This document shows, piece after piece, positions 55,692-63,471 of a DNA stretch of 64,000 nucleotides (position 1 is its first letter; the number at the start of each line of letters is the position of its first letter). The stretch comes from Halioglobus sp. Its GTDB lineage: Bacteria; Pseudomonadota; Gammaproteobacteria; Pseudomonadales; Halieaceae. Made by a program: the position numbers and the translations under genes. Where the stretch lies: assembly GCA_002699145.1 (NCBI GenBank), contig PABK01000061.1, positions 62,001 to 126,000 on the forward strand, in the 5' to 3' direction. The notes under the pieces were generated by a model, which saw only the letters and a list, made by a program, of their open reading frames with translations, was not told the DNA's origin and did not search any database.

Positions 55692-57307
55692 AGATCGAGA
55701 TCACGCATTTCCGCGGCGAAATGCCCATGCTGGCAAGCCATCGCCTCCCGCCCGAATATGCGGAATACGCATACAACTGTCGATACGAGGGCGGCGACTT
55801 ACAGCCGCGCTATGGCATGGCGCAGGACGTGGCCGGTTCCGCCCAGCTGCGCACTGGCGGCGATGTGAAGTCCATCTTCCCCTACGGCGATGGTGCATTC
55901 TGGTTCAGTTGGCTGAACGAAGTGGATGCGGTGAACAGCCCCATCGCCGACGATCCGTATGACCGCGTTTACTACACCGGTGAAGCGGACGGCATCGTGC
56001 GGCTGACCAGCAACTTGATTGCCACAGGGTCCAGTCCCTACCCGGCCGCCTTTCATTTTCTGGGCGTGCCGGCGCCAGCGAGCGCGCCCACCCCGACAGT
56101 GAACTATGGGCTCGATGACGAGGACCCGGCCACCGATGAAAGTCGCGCCTACGTGATGACCTATGTCACCGAGTACGGCGAAGAGGGTCCGCCCAGCGCT
56201 GCCTCGAGCATCGTGACGCTCAATGACCCTTCGGTCGACACCGTCTCCCTCTCCCTGCCGATCCTCAATCCGAACTATCACAACGTCACGCATAAGCGCA
56301 TCTATCGCACGCAAACCAGCGGTGGAGATACCAGCTTCTACTTTGTCGCCGAAGTGCCCCTGGCAACGGCTACCTATCTGGATGGCCTTGAGGCCGACCA
56401 GCTGGGTGATGTCATCTCTACAGAGGAGTACGTCGGCCCGCCGGTTGGTATGAAGGGCCTGTGCGCGGGTAGTAACGGCATGCTGGCCGGCTACTACAAG
56501 AACGAGTTCATTGTTTGTGAGCCCTACCTGCCATACGCCTGGCCGCTGCGGTACCGACGTTCCCTCAACTACGATATCCGGGCCATCATGCCGATCTCTA
56601 CAGGTTTCGTGATCGGCACCAGCGGGCACCCCTACGTGATGTCCGGGGTACACCCTGATGCGTTGTCTGATCGCAAGCTCGAGCTGAATCAGGCCTGCAT
56701 GGGCTGGCGCTCGATGGTTGATATGGGCGATTACGTGATCTACGCAAGCCCGGATGGGCTGGTGGGTGTGTCCGAGACACAGGCGCAGTTGCTGACCAAG
56801 GACATTATCGATCGCAGGACCTGGCAGGCCGAGTTCGCCCCGGCGCTGATCCGGGGGTGCCGGTACGAGGATAAGTACCTGGGGTACGGCAACGGGACCC
56901 CATTTATCTACGATCTGACGAACAACGCGATCACCCGGATCGGGCTCGATGACATCACTGCTGCGCACAACGACTTGCTGACGGATACTCTTTGGCTCGT
57001 CGATGACGATCGGAACTTGTATACGTTCGATTCCGATGCGCAGAATTTGCCGCCTTACACCTGGCGATCGAAAGAGTTCCAGACCCCTGATACCACCTTC
57101 GCGGTGCTCAAAGTCTGGACCACCCAGCCCGATCTGGTCGGGGTGAAGATCACTGCTGATGGCTACACAGTATTCGAGCGATCGAGCTTGCCCCAGGAGG
57201 CCATGAAGATACCTCCAGCGCGGGGCACTCGTTGGCAGGTCGAGCTTACTGGCGTCGGTGTGGTGCAGCGCGTGGCGCTGGCCCAGAGCATGTCAGAGGT
57301 AGGCTGA
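55688..57307 (+). CDS. podovirus tail nozzle-like protein
   Basis: The 539-residue product overlaps its upstream neighbour (ATGA). It is propeller-like: NCRYEGGDLQPRYGMAQDVAG, SIFPYGDGAFWFSWLNEVDAV, RVYYTGEADGIVRLTSN, an inserted fibronectin-like region (YVMTYVTEYGEEGPPSAAS, ILNPNYHNVTHKRIYRTQ), and repeating blades (GMKGLCAGSNGMLAGYYKNEFIVCEPYLPYAWP, ISTGFVIGTSGHPYVMSGVHPD). Such proteins form the nozzle/hub in short tails. Its stop overlaps the next start (TGATG). Confidence 0.7.
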   Translation: MKIEITHFRGEMPMLASHRLPPEYAEYAYNCRYEGGDLQPRYGMAQDVAGSAQLRTGGDVKSIFPYGDGAFWFSWLNEVDAVNSPIADDPYDRVYYTGEADGIVRLTSNLIATGSSPYPAAFHFLGVPAPASAPTPTVNYGLDDEDPATDESRAYVMTYVTEYGEEGPPSAASSIVTLNDPSVDTVSLSLPILNPNYHNVTHKRIYRTQTSGGDTSFYFVAEVPLATATYLDGLEADQLGDVISTEEYVGPPVGMKGLCAGSNGMLAGYYKNEFIVCEPYLPYAWPLRYRRSLNYDIRAIMPISTGFVIGTSGHPYVMSGVHPDALSDRKLELNQACMGWRSMVDMGDYVIYASPDGLVGVSETQAQLLTKDIIDRRTWQAEFAPALIRGCRYEDKYLGYGNGTPFIYDLTNNAITRIGLDDITAAHNDLLTDTLWLVDDDRNLYTFDSDAQNLPPYTWRSKEFQTPDTTFAVLKVWTTQPDLVGVKITADGYTVFERSSLPQEAMKIPPARGTRWQVELTGVGVVQRVALAQSMSEVG

Positions 57308-59022
57308 TGGCGAGCCGTACCCGCAAGAAAAACCGCTGGCGCGCTATTCCCACGATTGCCGGCGCATCGCCGGATGTGCAGGCGATCCGCGAGGTCATCG
57401 AGGTGATGACAGGGGCGCGGGGTGATGAGCTGAACCGGGTTTTGACCTATGGCGACCTGCTGGATGCCGATATCTTGCAGTTGATCGACGGCGGCATCAG
57501 TGTCCGCCCGCCAGGCGATCCGACGATTCCGCCAATCACCCCGCCCCCTTCGGGCACGCCAACGGTTGAAAGGCCTACTCAGCCGACCGGCTTTGACGCC
57601 ACAGGTACCTTTTCCGCGGTCAATCTGTACTGGGACCAGGCACCATACTACGGCCATGCCTACACCGAAGTGTGGCGATCGCAGACGGATGAGTTTGGTA
57701 CCGCAGTCCTGATTGCCACTGTCACGGGCCGGTTTTTCTCAGACCCGGTGAATCCCGGCCAGGTGTTTTACTACTGGGTGCGATTCGTCAACGTGAGTGG
57801 CCAGAAGGGCCCGCTGCACGCCCTGGGCGGCTTCTACGCAGAAACCGCCACGCCAGTCACTGAGATCATCCAGTCCATGCAGGACTTGCTGCAGCCGGAT
57901 GACCTGGCGCAATCGTTACAGGATGATATTCAGGTCGGCCTGGCGGTCGAGACCTTCCTCGAGGCGAACTGGAGCATCGAGAGCGCCATCGACAACGGCG
58001 GGAATGTCCGCGTAACAGGCATGAAGCTGATCAATGGCCAGGGCGATCTGTCCAAGATCATCTTCAACACCGATGTCTTTGCAGTGGCCCCGCCGTTTGA
58101 CCCGCAATCCGACGAGGAAGGCGAGGCGATCTTCGTGATCGGGCCATACACCCACCCGATTACACAACAAACCACCAACAAGGTGATCATCACCAGCGCG
58201 GCGATCGGCGACCTCACCGTGGGTGAGGCCGCGATTCAAGAGCTCCGCGCGGACAAGATCACGGTCGGCGGCATCCCCGGCAACCCATCCAGTATCGCCG
58301 AAGTTATTATCGGCTCCGGGCACATCGACGACGCCATGATCGGCAACTACATCCAGAGTTCTGACTGGAACCCGACGAACAAGACGGGCTGGAAGCTCGG
58401 TCGCGGCGGCGTTGAGGGCACGACATTCGAGGCCTTTGGTGCGGCATTCAAGCTCTACGACAGTGGTGGCAACGTCATTATCGACGCTGGCGGCAATTCT
58501 TACGCAGCAGCGATCGCCAATATCAATCAGGACTGGTACGACGTGCAGAACCAGCCCTTTCCGCTCACCAACAGCCCTGGGCCGAGCAATATCGGCACCT
58601 ACATCGCCAATGCGGCCGTGGGCACGCTATTGCTGGGCAACGACATTCTCGTTGTACCCACTCTGGATGAGGGCGGCAGCGGGAATGTCGGGCCAGGCCA
58701 GCAGATGGACTTGTGCACCATCAGCATCACCGTACCCAATGTCGGCCAGGGGCTCACGCAGTCCACGGTGATGATCACGTGGTATCTGGCCATTGTCGGG
58801 TCGAATAGTAATGATCCCAACATGACATTGCGCCTGTACCGCGGTGCACAGCTGTGGAGCCAGGACACCGAGGGGCGTGACGATTTTCTCAGTGGCGTCT
58901 GGATGGACACTCGTCCTCCTGGGACGTGGACCTACGTGCTCCGGCTGGACAGGACTTCCGCCAACGAGGGCACGATACAGGTGCTCAGTAGCGCGATGGT
59001 CGCCGCGCTGGTCAAGAAGTAG
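57307..59022 (+). CDS. phage tail tip/host-specificity-like protein (fibronectin-like + DUF1983-like)
   Basis: The product from the ATG at 57307 is 571 residues; the open frame upstream lies inside the nozzle gene. N-terminal part is a short basic start followed by a helical segment and a Pro-rich linker. A fibronectin-type domain (GTFSAVNLYWDQAPYYGHAYTEVWRS) follows, then a DUF1983-like region with DIQVGLAVETFLEANWSIESAIDNGG, KIIFNTDVFAV and AIQELRADKITVGGI. The C-terminal ~200 residues look like a jelly-roll receptor-binding part (VPNVGQGLTQSTVMITWYL). A host-binding role is inferred. Confidence 0.7.
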   Translation: MASRTRKKNRWRAIPTIAGASPDVQAIREVIEVMTGARGDELNRVLTYGDLLDADILQLIDGGISVRPPGDPTIPPITPPPSGTPTVERPTQPTGFDATGTFSAVNLYWDQAPYYGHAYTEVWRSQTDEFGTAVLIATVTGRFFSDPVNPGQVFYYWVRFVNVSGQKGPLHALGGFYAETATPVTEIIQSMQDLLQPDDLAQSLQDDIQVGLAVETFLEANWSIESAIDNGGNVRVTGMKLINGQGDLSKIIFNTDVFAVAPPFDPQSDEEGEAIFVIGPYTHPITQQTTNKVIITSAAIGDLTVGEAAIQELRADKITVGGIPGNPSSIAEVIIGSGHIDDAMIGNYIQSSDWNPTNKTGWKLGRGGVEGTTFEAFGAAFKLYDSGGNVIIDAGGNSYAAAIANINQDWYDVQNQPFPLTNSPGPSNIGTYIANAAVGTLLLGNDILVVPTLDEGGSGNVGPGQQMDLCTISITVPNVGQGLTQSTVMITWYLAIVGSNSNDPNMTLRLYRGAQLWSQDTEGRDDFLSGVWMDTRPPGTWTYVLRLDRTSANEGTIQVLSSAMVAALVKK

Positions 59023-59447
59023 TGAAGCGTTACGTCGTCTACAACACGTCGAGCGGCGCCGTTATACGCATGGCGACCGGTCCCGATGATATGCCCGTTC
59101 CCACGCCCCCGGCCGGCCACGCCGTCACCGCAACTACCGACTTTGATACGCCGCTCAAAAGCCTCTGGTACAACACCGTCACGGAAGAACTGGAAGCCAG
59201 GCCGGTGATGAGCCTGGTGTTCGATCCCGTCGGGAAGGAGGCGGACGCGGATGGCATAGACGAGATCGTAGTGACCGGTATACCCAACCCAACGTGGGTT
59301 GTAGCCGCGCTGCCTGACGGATATGTGGTCGAGACTGTCGAGGACGGGCAGATCGAAATTTCGTGCACGGTGGCAGGCAAGGGCTACATCCATTTTATCA
59401 ATAACACCCACCAGTGGGTCATGGCGGAGGAAGTTGAGTTCGTATGA
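59022..59447 (+). CDS. hypothetical phage tail-associated protein
   Basis: The 141-residue product starts at GTG overlapping the previous stop (TAGTG). It is beta-rich (KRYVVYNTSSGAVIRMATGPDD, LVFDPVGKEADADGIDEIVVTGIPNPTWVVAALPDG, EDGQIEISCTVAGKGYIHFIN). No family recognised. Location after the tail-tip gene suggests a tail or fibre accessory. Its stop overlaps the next gene (ATGA). Confidence 0.6.
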   Translation: MKRYVVYNTSSGAVIRMATGPDDMPVPTPPAGHAVTATTDFDTPLKSLWYNTVTEELEARPVMSLVFDPVGKEADADGIDEIVVTGIPNPTWVVAALPDGYVVETVEDGQIEISCTVAGKGYIHFINNTHQWVMAEEVEFV

Positions 59448-59656
59448 CAAGAATCAAGGCTTCCAGAGATCCCGAACATGAGCAGTTTGCACACACAGCT
59501 GCGCGCTCCGCCCTGATCAAGGCCAGCGATGCGGAGATCGATCGCTACATCGACAACAACATCAACTCCCTGGCTGAGGCAAAGGCCTACCTCAAGCAGA
59601 TCACCAAGATCACGCGCGATACGGCCCGCTATGTCCGTCGGATTCGCAGACAGTAA
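59444..59656 (+). CDS. small helical phage protein
   Basis: The 70-residue product overlaps the previous gene (ATGA). It is helical and basic at the end: FAHTAARSALIKASDAEIDRYIDNNINSLAEAKAYLKQITK, ending YVRRIRRQ. No family recognised. It may be a small assembly chaperone or accessory. Confidence 0.6.
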   Translation: MTRIKASRDPEHEQFAHTAARSALIKASDAEIDRYIDNNINSLAEAKAYLKQITKITRDTARYVRRIRRQ

Positions 59657-59682
59657 TGCATAAGCAATCAGGAGACGTATCG

Positions 59683-60015
59683 ATGAACGAGGGCGATCAT
59701 AGCCTGGTTCAATGGATGATGAACGGCCTCTTTATCATCCTGACGGGCCTTGGAAGTTTCGTGCTGCGCAATGTGCATCAGCGATTGAACGAAACTGAGG
59801 GTCAGGCGGAGCGAAATACCCGACGAATCATCGCGCTGGAAAAAACATCGCTCGATGAGGGCAGAATTCGGCAGATCATGGCCGAGCATACCGCGCCAAT
59901 CAATGACACCCACCGGCAGATCGTCGACAAGCTCGAAGGCCTGAGCACTCAGATCGGCGACCTGCGCGTCGACCTTGCAAGCCACCTGGGGCCGGAGTCA
60001 GGGCGAAAAAAGTGA
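59683..60015 (+). CDS. single-pass membrane protein with coiled coil
   Basis: The ATG at 59683 has AGGAGA 8 nt upstream and is preferred over the in-frame ATG at 59656, which overlaps the previous stop. The 110-residue product has one membrane segment (MMNGLFIILTGLGSFVL) and a long helical part (HQRLNETEGQAERNTRRIIALEK, IVDKLEGLSTQIGDLRVDL). Could be a second holin-like or antiholin-like protein, but it is separate from the lysis cassette. Confidence 0.65.
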   Translation: MNEGDHSLVQWMMNGLFIILTGLGSFVLRNVHQRLNETEGQAERNTRRIIALEKTSLDEGRIRQIMAEHTAPINDTHRQIVDKLEGLSTQIGDLRVDLASHLGPESGRKK

Positions 60016-60464
60016 TTATTCGCCCCGCCAAAGATGCGGATGACCTGGCCTCCTTCATCGATATCGTCGCCTCGATGCACCATGAGAGCAACTTCCGCGG
60101 TATGACATTCTCCCCGGAATTTTCCGCCAATCGTGTCGCCGGAATGATGGCGTCCGACGATTACCTTGTGCTGGTGGCCGAGGACGCGGGTCGCATCGTG
60201 GGTGGCCTGCTCGCCTGCATTGGCCCCAGTGACTTCGGGCCTGATCTCATGGCGCACGATCGAGGCGTATTTATTTATCCCGAACGGCGAGGCGGCTTTG
60301 CCGCTGTGCACCTGATCCGGGCCTACGTGGAGTGGGCGCAAAGCCGAGGCGCGAAGAGGATCAGCTTTGATGTGAAGGCGGGCATACGGCCAAAGCGTAC
60401 AGCCCGGTTGCTCGAGTGGCTGGGGTTCCAGTCTGTTGGAACCTGTCATGTATACGGAGGTTAG
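60012..60464 (+). CDS. GNAT-family N-acetyltransferase
   Basis: The 150-residue product starts at GTG overlapping the previous stop. MIIRPAKDADDLASFIDIVASMH, YLVLVAEDAGRIVGGLLACIG, GVFIYPERRGGFAAVHLIRAYVEWAQSRGAKRISFDV and LLEWLGFQSVGTCHVYGG are a complete GNAT fold with the acetyl-CoA-binding region (RRGGFA; the motif is RRGG rather than the usual Q/RxxGxA). Such acetyltransferases are frequent in podophage genomes just before internal virion genes, with unknown targets. Confidence 0.82.
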   Translation: MIIRPAKDADDLASFIDIVASMHHESNFRGMTFSPEFSANRVAGMMASDDYLVLVAEDAGRIVGGLLACIGPSDFGPDLMAHDRGVFIYPERRGGFAAVHLIRAYVEWAQSRGAKRISFDVKAGIRPKRTARLLEWLGFQSVGTCHVYGG

Positions 60465-60466
60465 TC

Positions 60467-61048
60467 ATGTGTGGCGGTGGTAGCCCGGAGATCAAGGAAA
60501 CACCCGAGCAGAAGGAGCTTGCACGGATCGCGATGGAGCGCTGGCGTTCCTACGAGGAAATGTACCTGCCAGCTGAAAAAATGTACTTCGACTATGTCGA
60601 CAACATGGACAGCGCGGGCAGACAGCAGTTTGCGCGTGGGGCGGCCAGTGCTGGGGTTGAGAGCGCCTTTGGAGAGGCCGTGCAGGCCGACGCAGCCCGC
60701 CTTGCGACGCAAGGGCAGGGCGTTGACCCCTCGTCTGGTCGCTTCCAGACCGCATTGCAGGACCGGAGCGTCGAAAAGGCCGCGGTGCGTGCCGATGTCG
60801 CCTCCCGTGCCGACCAGGCGCTGCAGGACGCCAAGATTGCGGGGAAACAGAACATCGTGGCGATGGGCAATAACCAGGCGGGGCAGGCAGTCGCTGGTCT
60901 GACGGATGTTGCTCAGGCGGCAGGCCAGGAGGCGCGCGGCGAGGCGATTGCTGATCTCAACTCCGACCTGAGTAACCAGGCCGCGGCCGGGATGGCGGTT
61001 GGTGCCGGCTATGGCGCATACCAGAATCTGGAGGATCGAGCGGTATGA
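60467..61048 (+). CDS. internal virion protein (MCGGG-type, T7 gp14-like)
   Basis: From the ATG at 60467 (GGAGG upstream) the product is 193 residues. It begins MCGGGSPEIKETPEQKELA, a start found in podophage internal core proteins. A helical part (ERWRSYEEMYLPAEKMYFDYVDNM) follows, then an Ala/Gln-rich region (FGEAVQADAARLATQGQGVDPSSGRFQ). The C-terminus is Gly/Ala-rich and mildly hydrophobic. Role inferred: ejected into the cell envelope with the DNA. Its stop overlaps the next gene. Confidence 0.72.
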   Translation: MCGGGSPEIKETPEQKELARIAMERWRSYEEMYLPAEKMYFDYVDNMDSAGRQQFARGAASAGVESAFGEAVQADAARLATQGQGVDPSSGRFQTALQDRSVEKAAVRADVASRADQALQDAKIAGKQNIVAMGNNQAGQAVAGLTDVAQAAGQEARGEAIADLNSDLSNQAAAGMAVGAGYGAYQNLEDRAV

Positions 61049-61569
61049 GCGCGAACGACACCTATTTGCAGAACCTGAGCCCCACGGACCAGATGATGCT
61101 GTCGCGTTTCGGCCAGGGCGGCGAAACGGCGGTGCCGGAGGGGTTCAGCGGCGGACCTTATGACATCCCGTATATCAACCCCCGCGACAAGAAGTATGCC
61201 AGCAAGACCAGGGCGGCAATGTCGCGCGCGGCCTGGGAGGATTATCAGGCTCGATTCCAGCCCGTAGAAGCGGAATTGCTGGATATGGTGCAGAACCCGG
61301 AGGCAATGCTCGAGGAACGGCTTGGTGCGATTCGCATCGGCACTGACCGGGCGTTCGCCAACTCTGCGGCCGCACTGGAGCGCCAGGAGGGTCGCTATGG
61401 TGTCGCGGCCGACCCGCAGCAGCACTACGCCCGGGCGGTCGACCAGCAACGCGCCCAGACCACCGCCCAGATCAACGCCGAGAACAACACCCGCGCGCAC
61501 ATCACCGATCGCAATATGGCGGTCCTGGGCGGTGGCACCGGCACCCGGCAGGCCATACAGGAGGTATAG
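61045..61569 (+). CDS. probable internal virion protein
   Basis: The 174-residue product overlaps the previous gene (ATGA). It is helical and Ala/Gln-rich: NLSPTDQMMLSRFGQGG, ALERQEGRYGVAADPQQHYARAVDQQRAQTTAQINAENNTRAH. This composition is similar to the neighbouring internal virion proteins. No specific family recognised. Confidence 0.6.
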   Translation: MSANDTYLQNLSPTDQMMLSRFGQGGETAVPEGFSGGPYDIPYINPRDKKYASKTRAAMSRAAWEDYQARFQPVEAELLDMVQNPEAMLEERLGAIRIGTDRAFANSAAALERQEGRYGVAADPQQHYARAVDQQRAQTTAQINAENNTRAHITDRNMAVLGGGTGTRQAIQEV

Positions 61570-61571
61570 CG

Positions 61572-62228
61572 ATGTACTCATTGATCAATCAGGGGCGAGG
61601 CCAGCGAGCGCAGGCTGAGGCGATTATGTCCAATCTCGCGCGGCAGGAAGCGCAGCGCAACTACACGCAGGAGCAGTTGGACGCGCGCGAGGATGCTGCG
61701 CAGTCGCAGAGCATGGGTGCTTTGGCCGGTATGGGGCTGGGCGAGGATGTGCGCCGTTGGCGCAACTTGCCGGATACCGCTATCCCCCAGCAATCGAATG
61801 TCGGCGCGACCGGACAGGAAATCATCACCAACGAGGCGATCAGCAGCGAAGTACTCGGCCAGGGTCCTGGCACCGCAGATGCTTTTCTGTCGAACGAGGC
61901 CGCGATCAGCGCGGTAGCGGAAGGCGGTGGAGCCAACCTGGGCACGGCCGGCGCCCCGATCCTCGAGGCGGCGGCGGTGGAGGGGGCGGCAACGGGCGCA
62001 GCTACCGGCGCAGCTACCGGCGCAGCTACCGGGGCGGCTACCGGGGCGGCTACCGGGGCGGCTACCGGGGCGGCTACCGGGGCGGCTACCGGGGCGGCCG
62101 CGGGGACTGGAGCCGCAGCTGGTGGTGCATCCGGAGCAGCAACAGGCGCGCAGGCCGGCGCGGCGTGGGGGCCATGGGGGGCTCTCGCAGGCCTCGCCGT
62201 GGGCTATCTCGTCCCGAAACTCTTCTAG
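61572..62228 (+). CDS. probable internal virion protein with GAAT repeats
   Basis: The 218-residue product begins after AGGAGGT. The first ~110 residues are helical and Gln/Ala-rich (SNLARQEAQRNYTQEQLDAR). The C-terminal third is a Gly/Ala tract with nine Gly-Ala-Ala-Thr repeats and ends with a hydrophobic segment (PWGALAGLAVGYLVPKLF). Glycine-zipper-like tracts of this type could insert into membranes, suiting a DNA-ejection role. The repeat length may vary between related phages. Confidence 0.65.
   Translation: MYSLINQGRGQRAQAEAIMSNLARQEAQRNYTQEQLDAREDAAQSQSMGALAGMGLGEDVRRWRNLPDTAIPQQSNVGATGQEIITNEAISSEVLGQGPGTADAFLSNEAAISAVAEGGGANLGTAGAPILEAAAVEGAATGAATGAATGAATGAATGAATGAATGAATGAATGAAAGTGAAAGGASGAATGAQAGAAWGPWGALAGLAVGYLVPKLF
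61983..62090 (+). repeat. 12-bp tandem repeat coding Gly-Ala-Ala-Thr, nine units
   Basis: Nine contiguous in-frame 12-bp units. The first is GGGGCGGCAACG, the next three are GGCGCAGCTACC and the last five are identical GGGGCGGCTACC. The identical block suggests recent expansion by slippage. It ends in GGGGCGGCCGCG. Confidence 0.95.
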
Positions 62229-62237
62229 GAGTCCAGT

Positions 62238-63470
62238 ATGCAGGCTATCAACTTTGGTTCCGGCGTCATGGCCGGCTACAACACGGTCGATCGTTCCTTC
62301 CAGCGTGAGCGCGCCCTGGACCTCGATGAGGCACGATTGGCAGAGGCCAGTAAACGCAGTGACCAGCGTGACGATCTCGCCCGGGAACGCCTGGCCATCG
62401 ATCAGCAGCGCCTGGACAATCAAGCCGGCTACCAGCAGGAAAGCCTCGCGATTCAGCGCGACAACGCGGCAAACCAGCAGGACTACCGTCAGTTTCAGAT
62501 GGACCGCACGCAGCGTGCCGAGCAGATGGCGATGCTTCAGCAGCGCGCCAAAGCTCACTTCCAGAATGTGCTCAGTGGTGGCGCATACGACCGCGAGACG
62601 GATGAGCAGGCTGTCGCCATGGGTATGCCGCACCTGTCAGTCCAGTACTGGCTGAATGACCAGAACGTGCGCGACAACCTGGCATTGCGGCCCATGCTGG
62701 TGAACGCAGGGAAAGGTGATTTCTCGGACCTCAAAACCGAAGAAGGTATGGCCCTGCTTCACAACGTCTACCGGGACCAGATCGAGCAGGGTATTGGCGA
62801 AGTGTCCGCCACGAACGGCAAGCAGATCGCGAGCAAGCAGCTGATCAGCCTCGATGCGGCCCCTCGCGGACAAGGCGTTACCGCCAGCGTGAGGGTTCAG
62901 TACGCCGATGGCAGTAGCGACGTGAAGCCGGTAACGCTCAATCGCAGCAGCGCCGGGGATGACCCCGTGTCTATCTACTCCGTAGAAGAGATGCTGGACG
63001 ATGTGCAAGGCCGTGTGCGGCTGGCCGAAATCTTTCAGCAGGAGGATGTGCGCAAGTCCCTGTCCTCTGCGCTGGGTACCTTTGGCGGGGCCGATGATGC
63101 AGATTCTGATTTGCCGGCAGAAGCGAAGCTGATCAAGTTCTACATGAAAATGGGCATGAGCCAGGACGAGGCCATCGCCCATGCCAAGGAAGGTAAGAAC
63201 TCGCCCGAGAAAATGATCTCTGATATGGCCGAGGCGATCCTGGACGCTGATATGAGCGGTAAGACGACGCTGCAGGATGCCTTGCGCCAGGCCAAGGCGG
63301 CCGCGGCGAGTGAGCTGGGAATTTCCGTGGGTGGCGGTGCGCCGGCTGATGATGGCTGGACTCCCGAAATGGAGAAGGCCTACCGGGTCATGCGCGAAAA
63401 CCCGAACAACCGGAAGTACGGCGACGATGACCTGAAAGCCGCCATTACGCAACGGATGGGCGGTCAGTAG
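62238..63470 (+). CDS. internal virion protein (large, Gln-rich helical)
   Basis: The 410-residue product starts after AGGAG. Residues 1-110 are a Gln/Arg/Asp-rich helix (RALDLDEARLAEASKRSDQRDDLARERLAIDQQRL). Then QYWLNDQNVRDNLALRPMLVN and a beta-rich part (TASVRVQYADGSSDVKPVTLNRS) follow, with a helical C-terminus (AKLIKFYMKMGMSQDEAIAHA). It resembles podophage internal core proteins by composition and position. No enzymatic motif is visible. Confidence 0.65.
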   Translation: MQAINFGSGVMAGYNTVDRSFQRERALDLDEARLAEASKRSDQRDDLARERLAIDQQRLDNQAGYQQESLAIQRDNAANQQDYRQFQMDRTQRAEQMAMLQQRAKAHFQNVLSGGAYDRETDEQAVAMGMPHLSVQYWLNDQNVRDNLALRPMLVNAGKGDFSDLKTEEGMALLHNVYRDQIEQGIGEVSATNGKQIASKQLISLDAAPRGQGVTASVRVQYADGSSDVKPVTLNRSSAGDDPVSIYSVEEMLDDVQGRVRLAEIFQQEDVRKSLSSALGTFGGADDADSDLPAEAKLIKFYMKMGMSQDEAIAHAKEGKNSPEKMISDMAEAILDADMSGKTTLQDALRQAKAAAASELGISVGGGAPADDGWTPEMEKAYRVMRENPNNRKYGDDDLKAAITQRMGGQ

Positions 63471-63471
63471 C

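Noticed and set aside
55799-56968. Leftward 389-codon frame antisense to the nozzle-like gene
   Set aside because: Shadow in a rightward phage operon; no start signal or domain.
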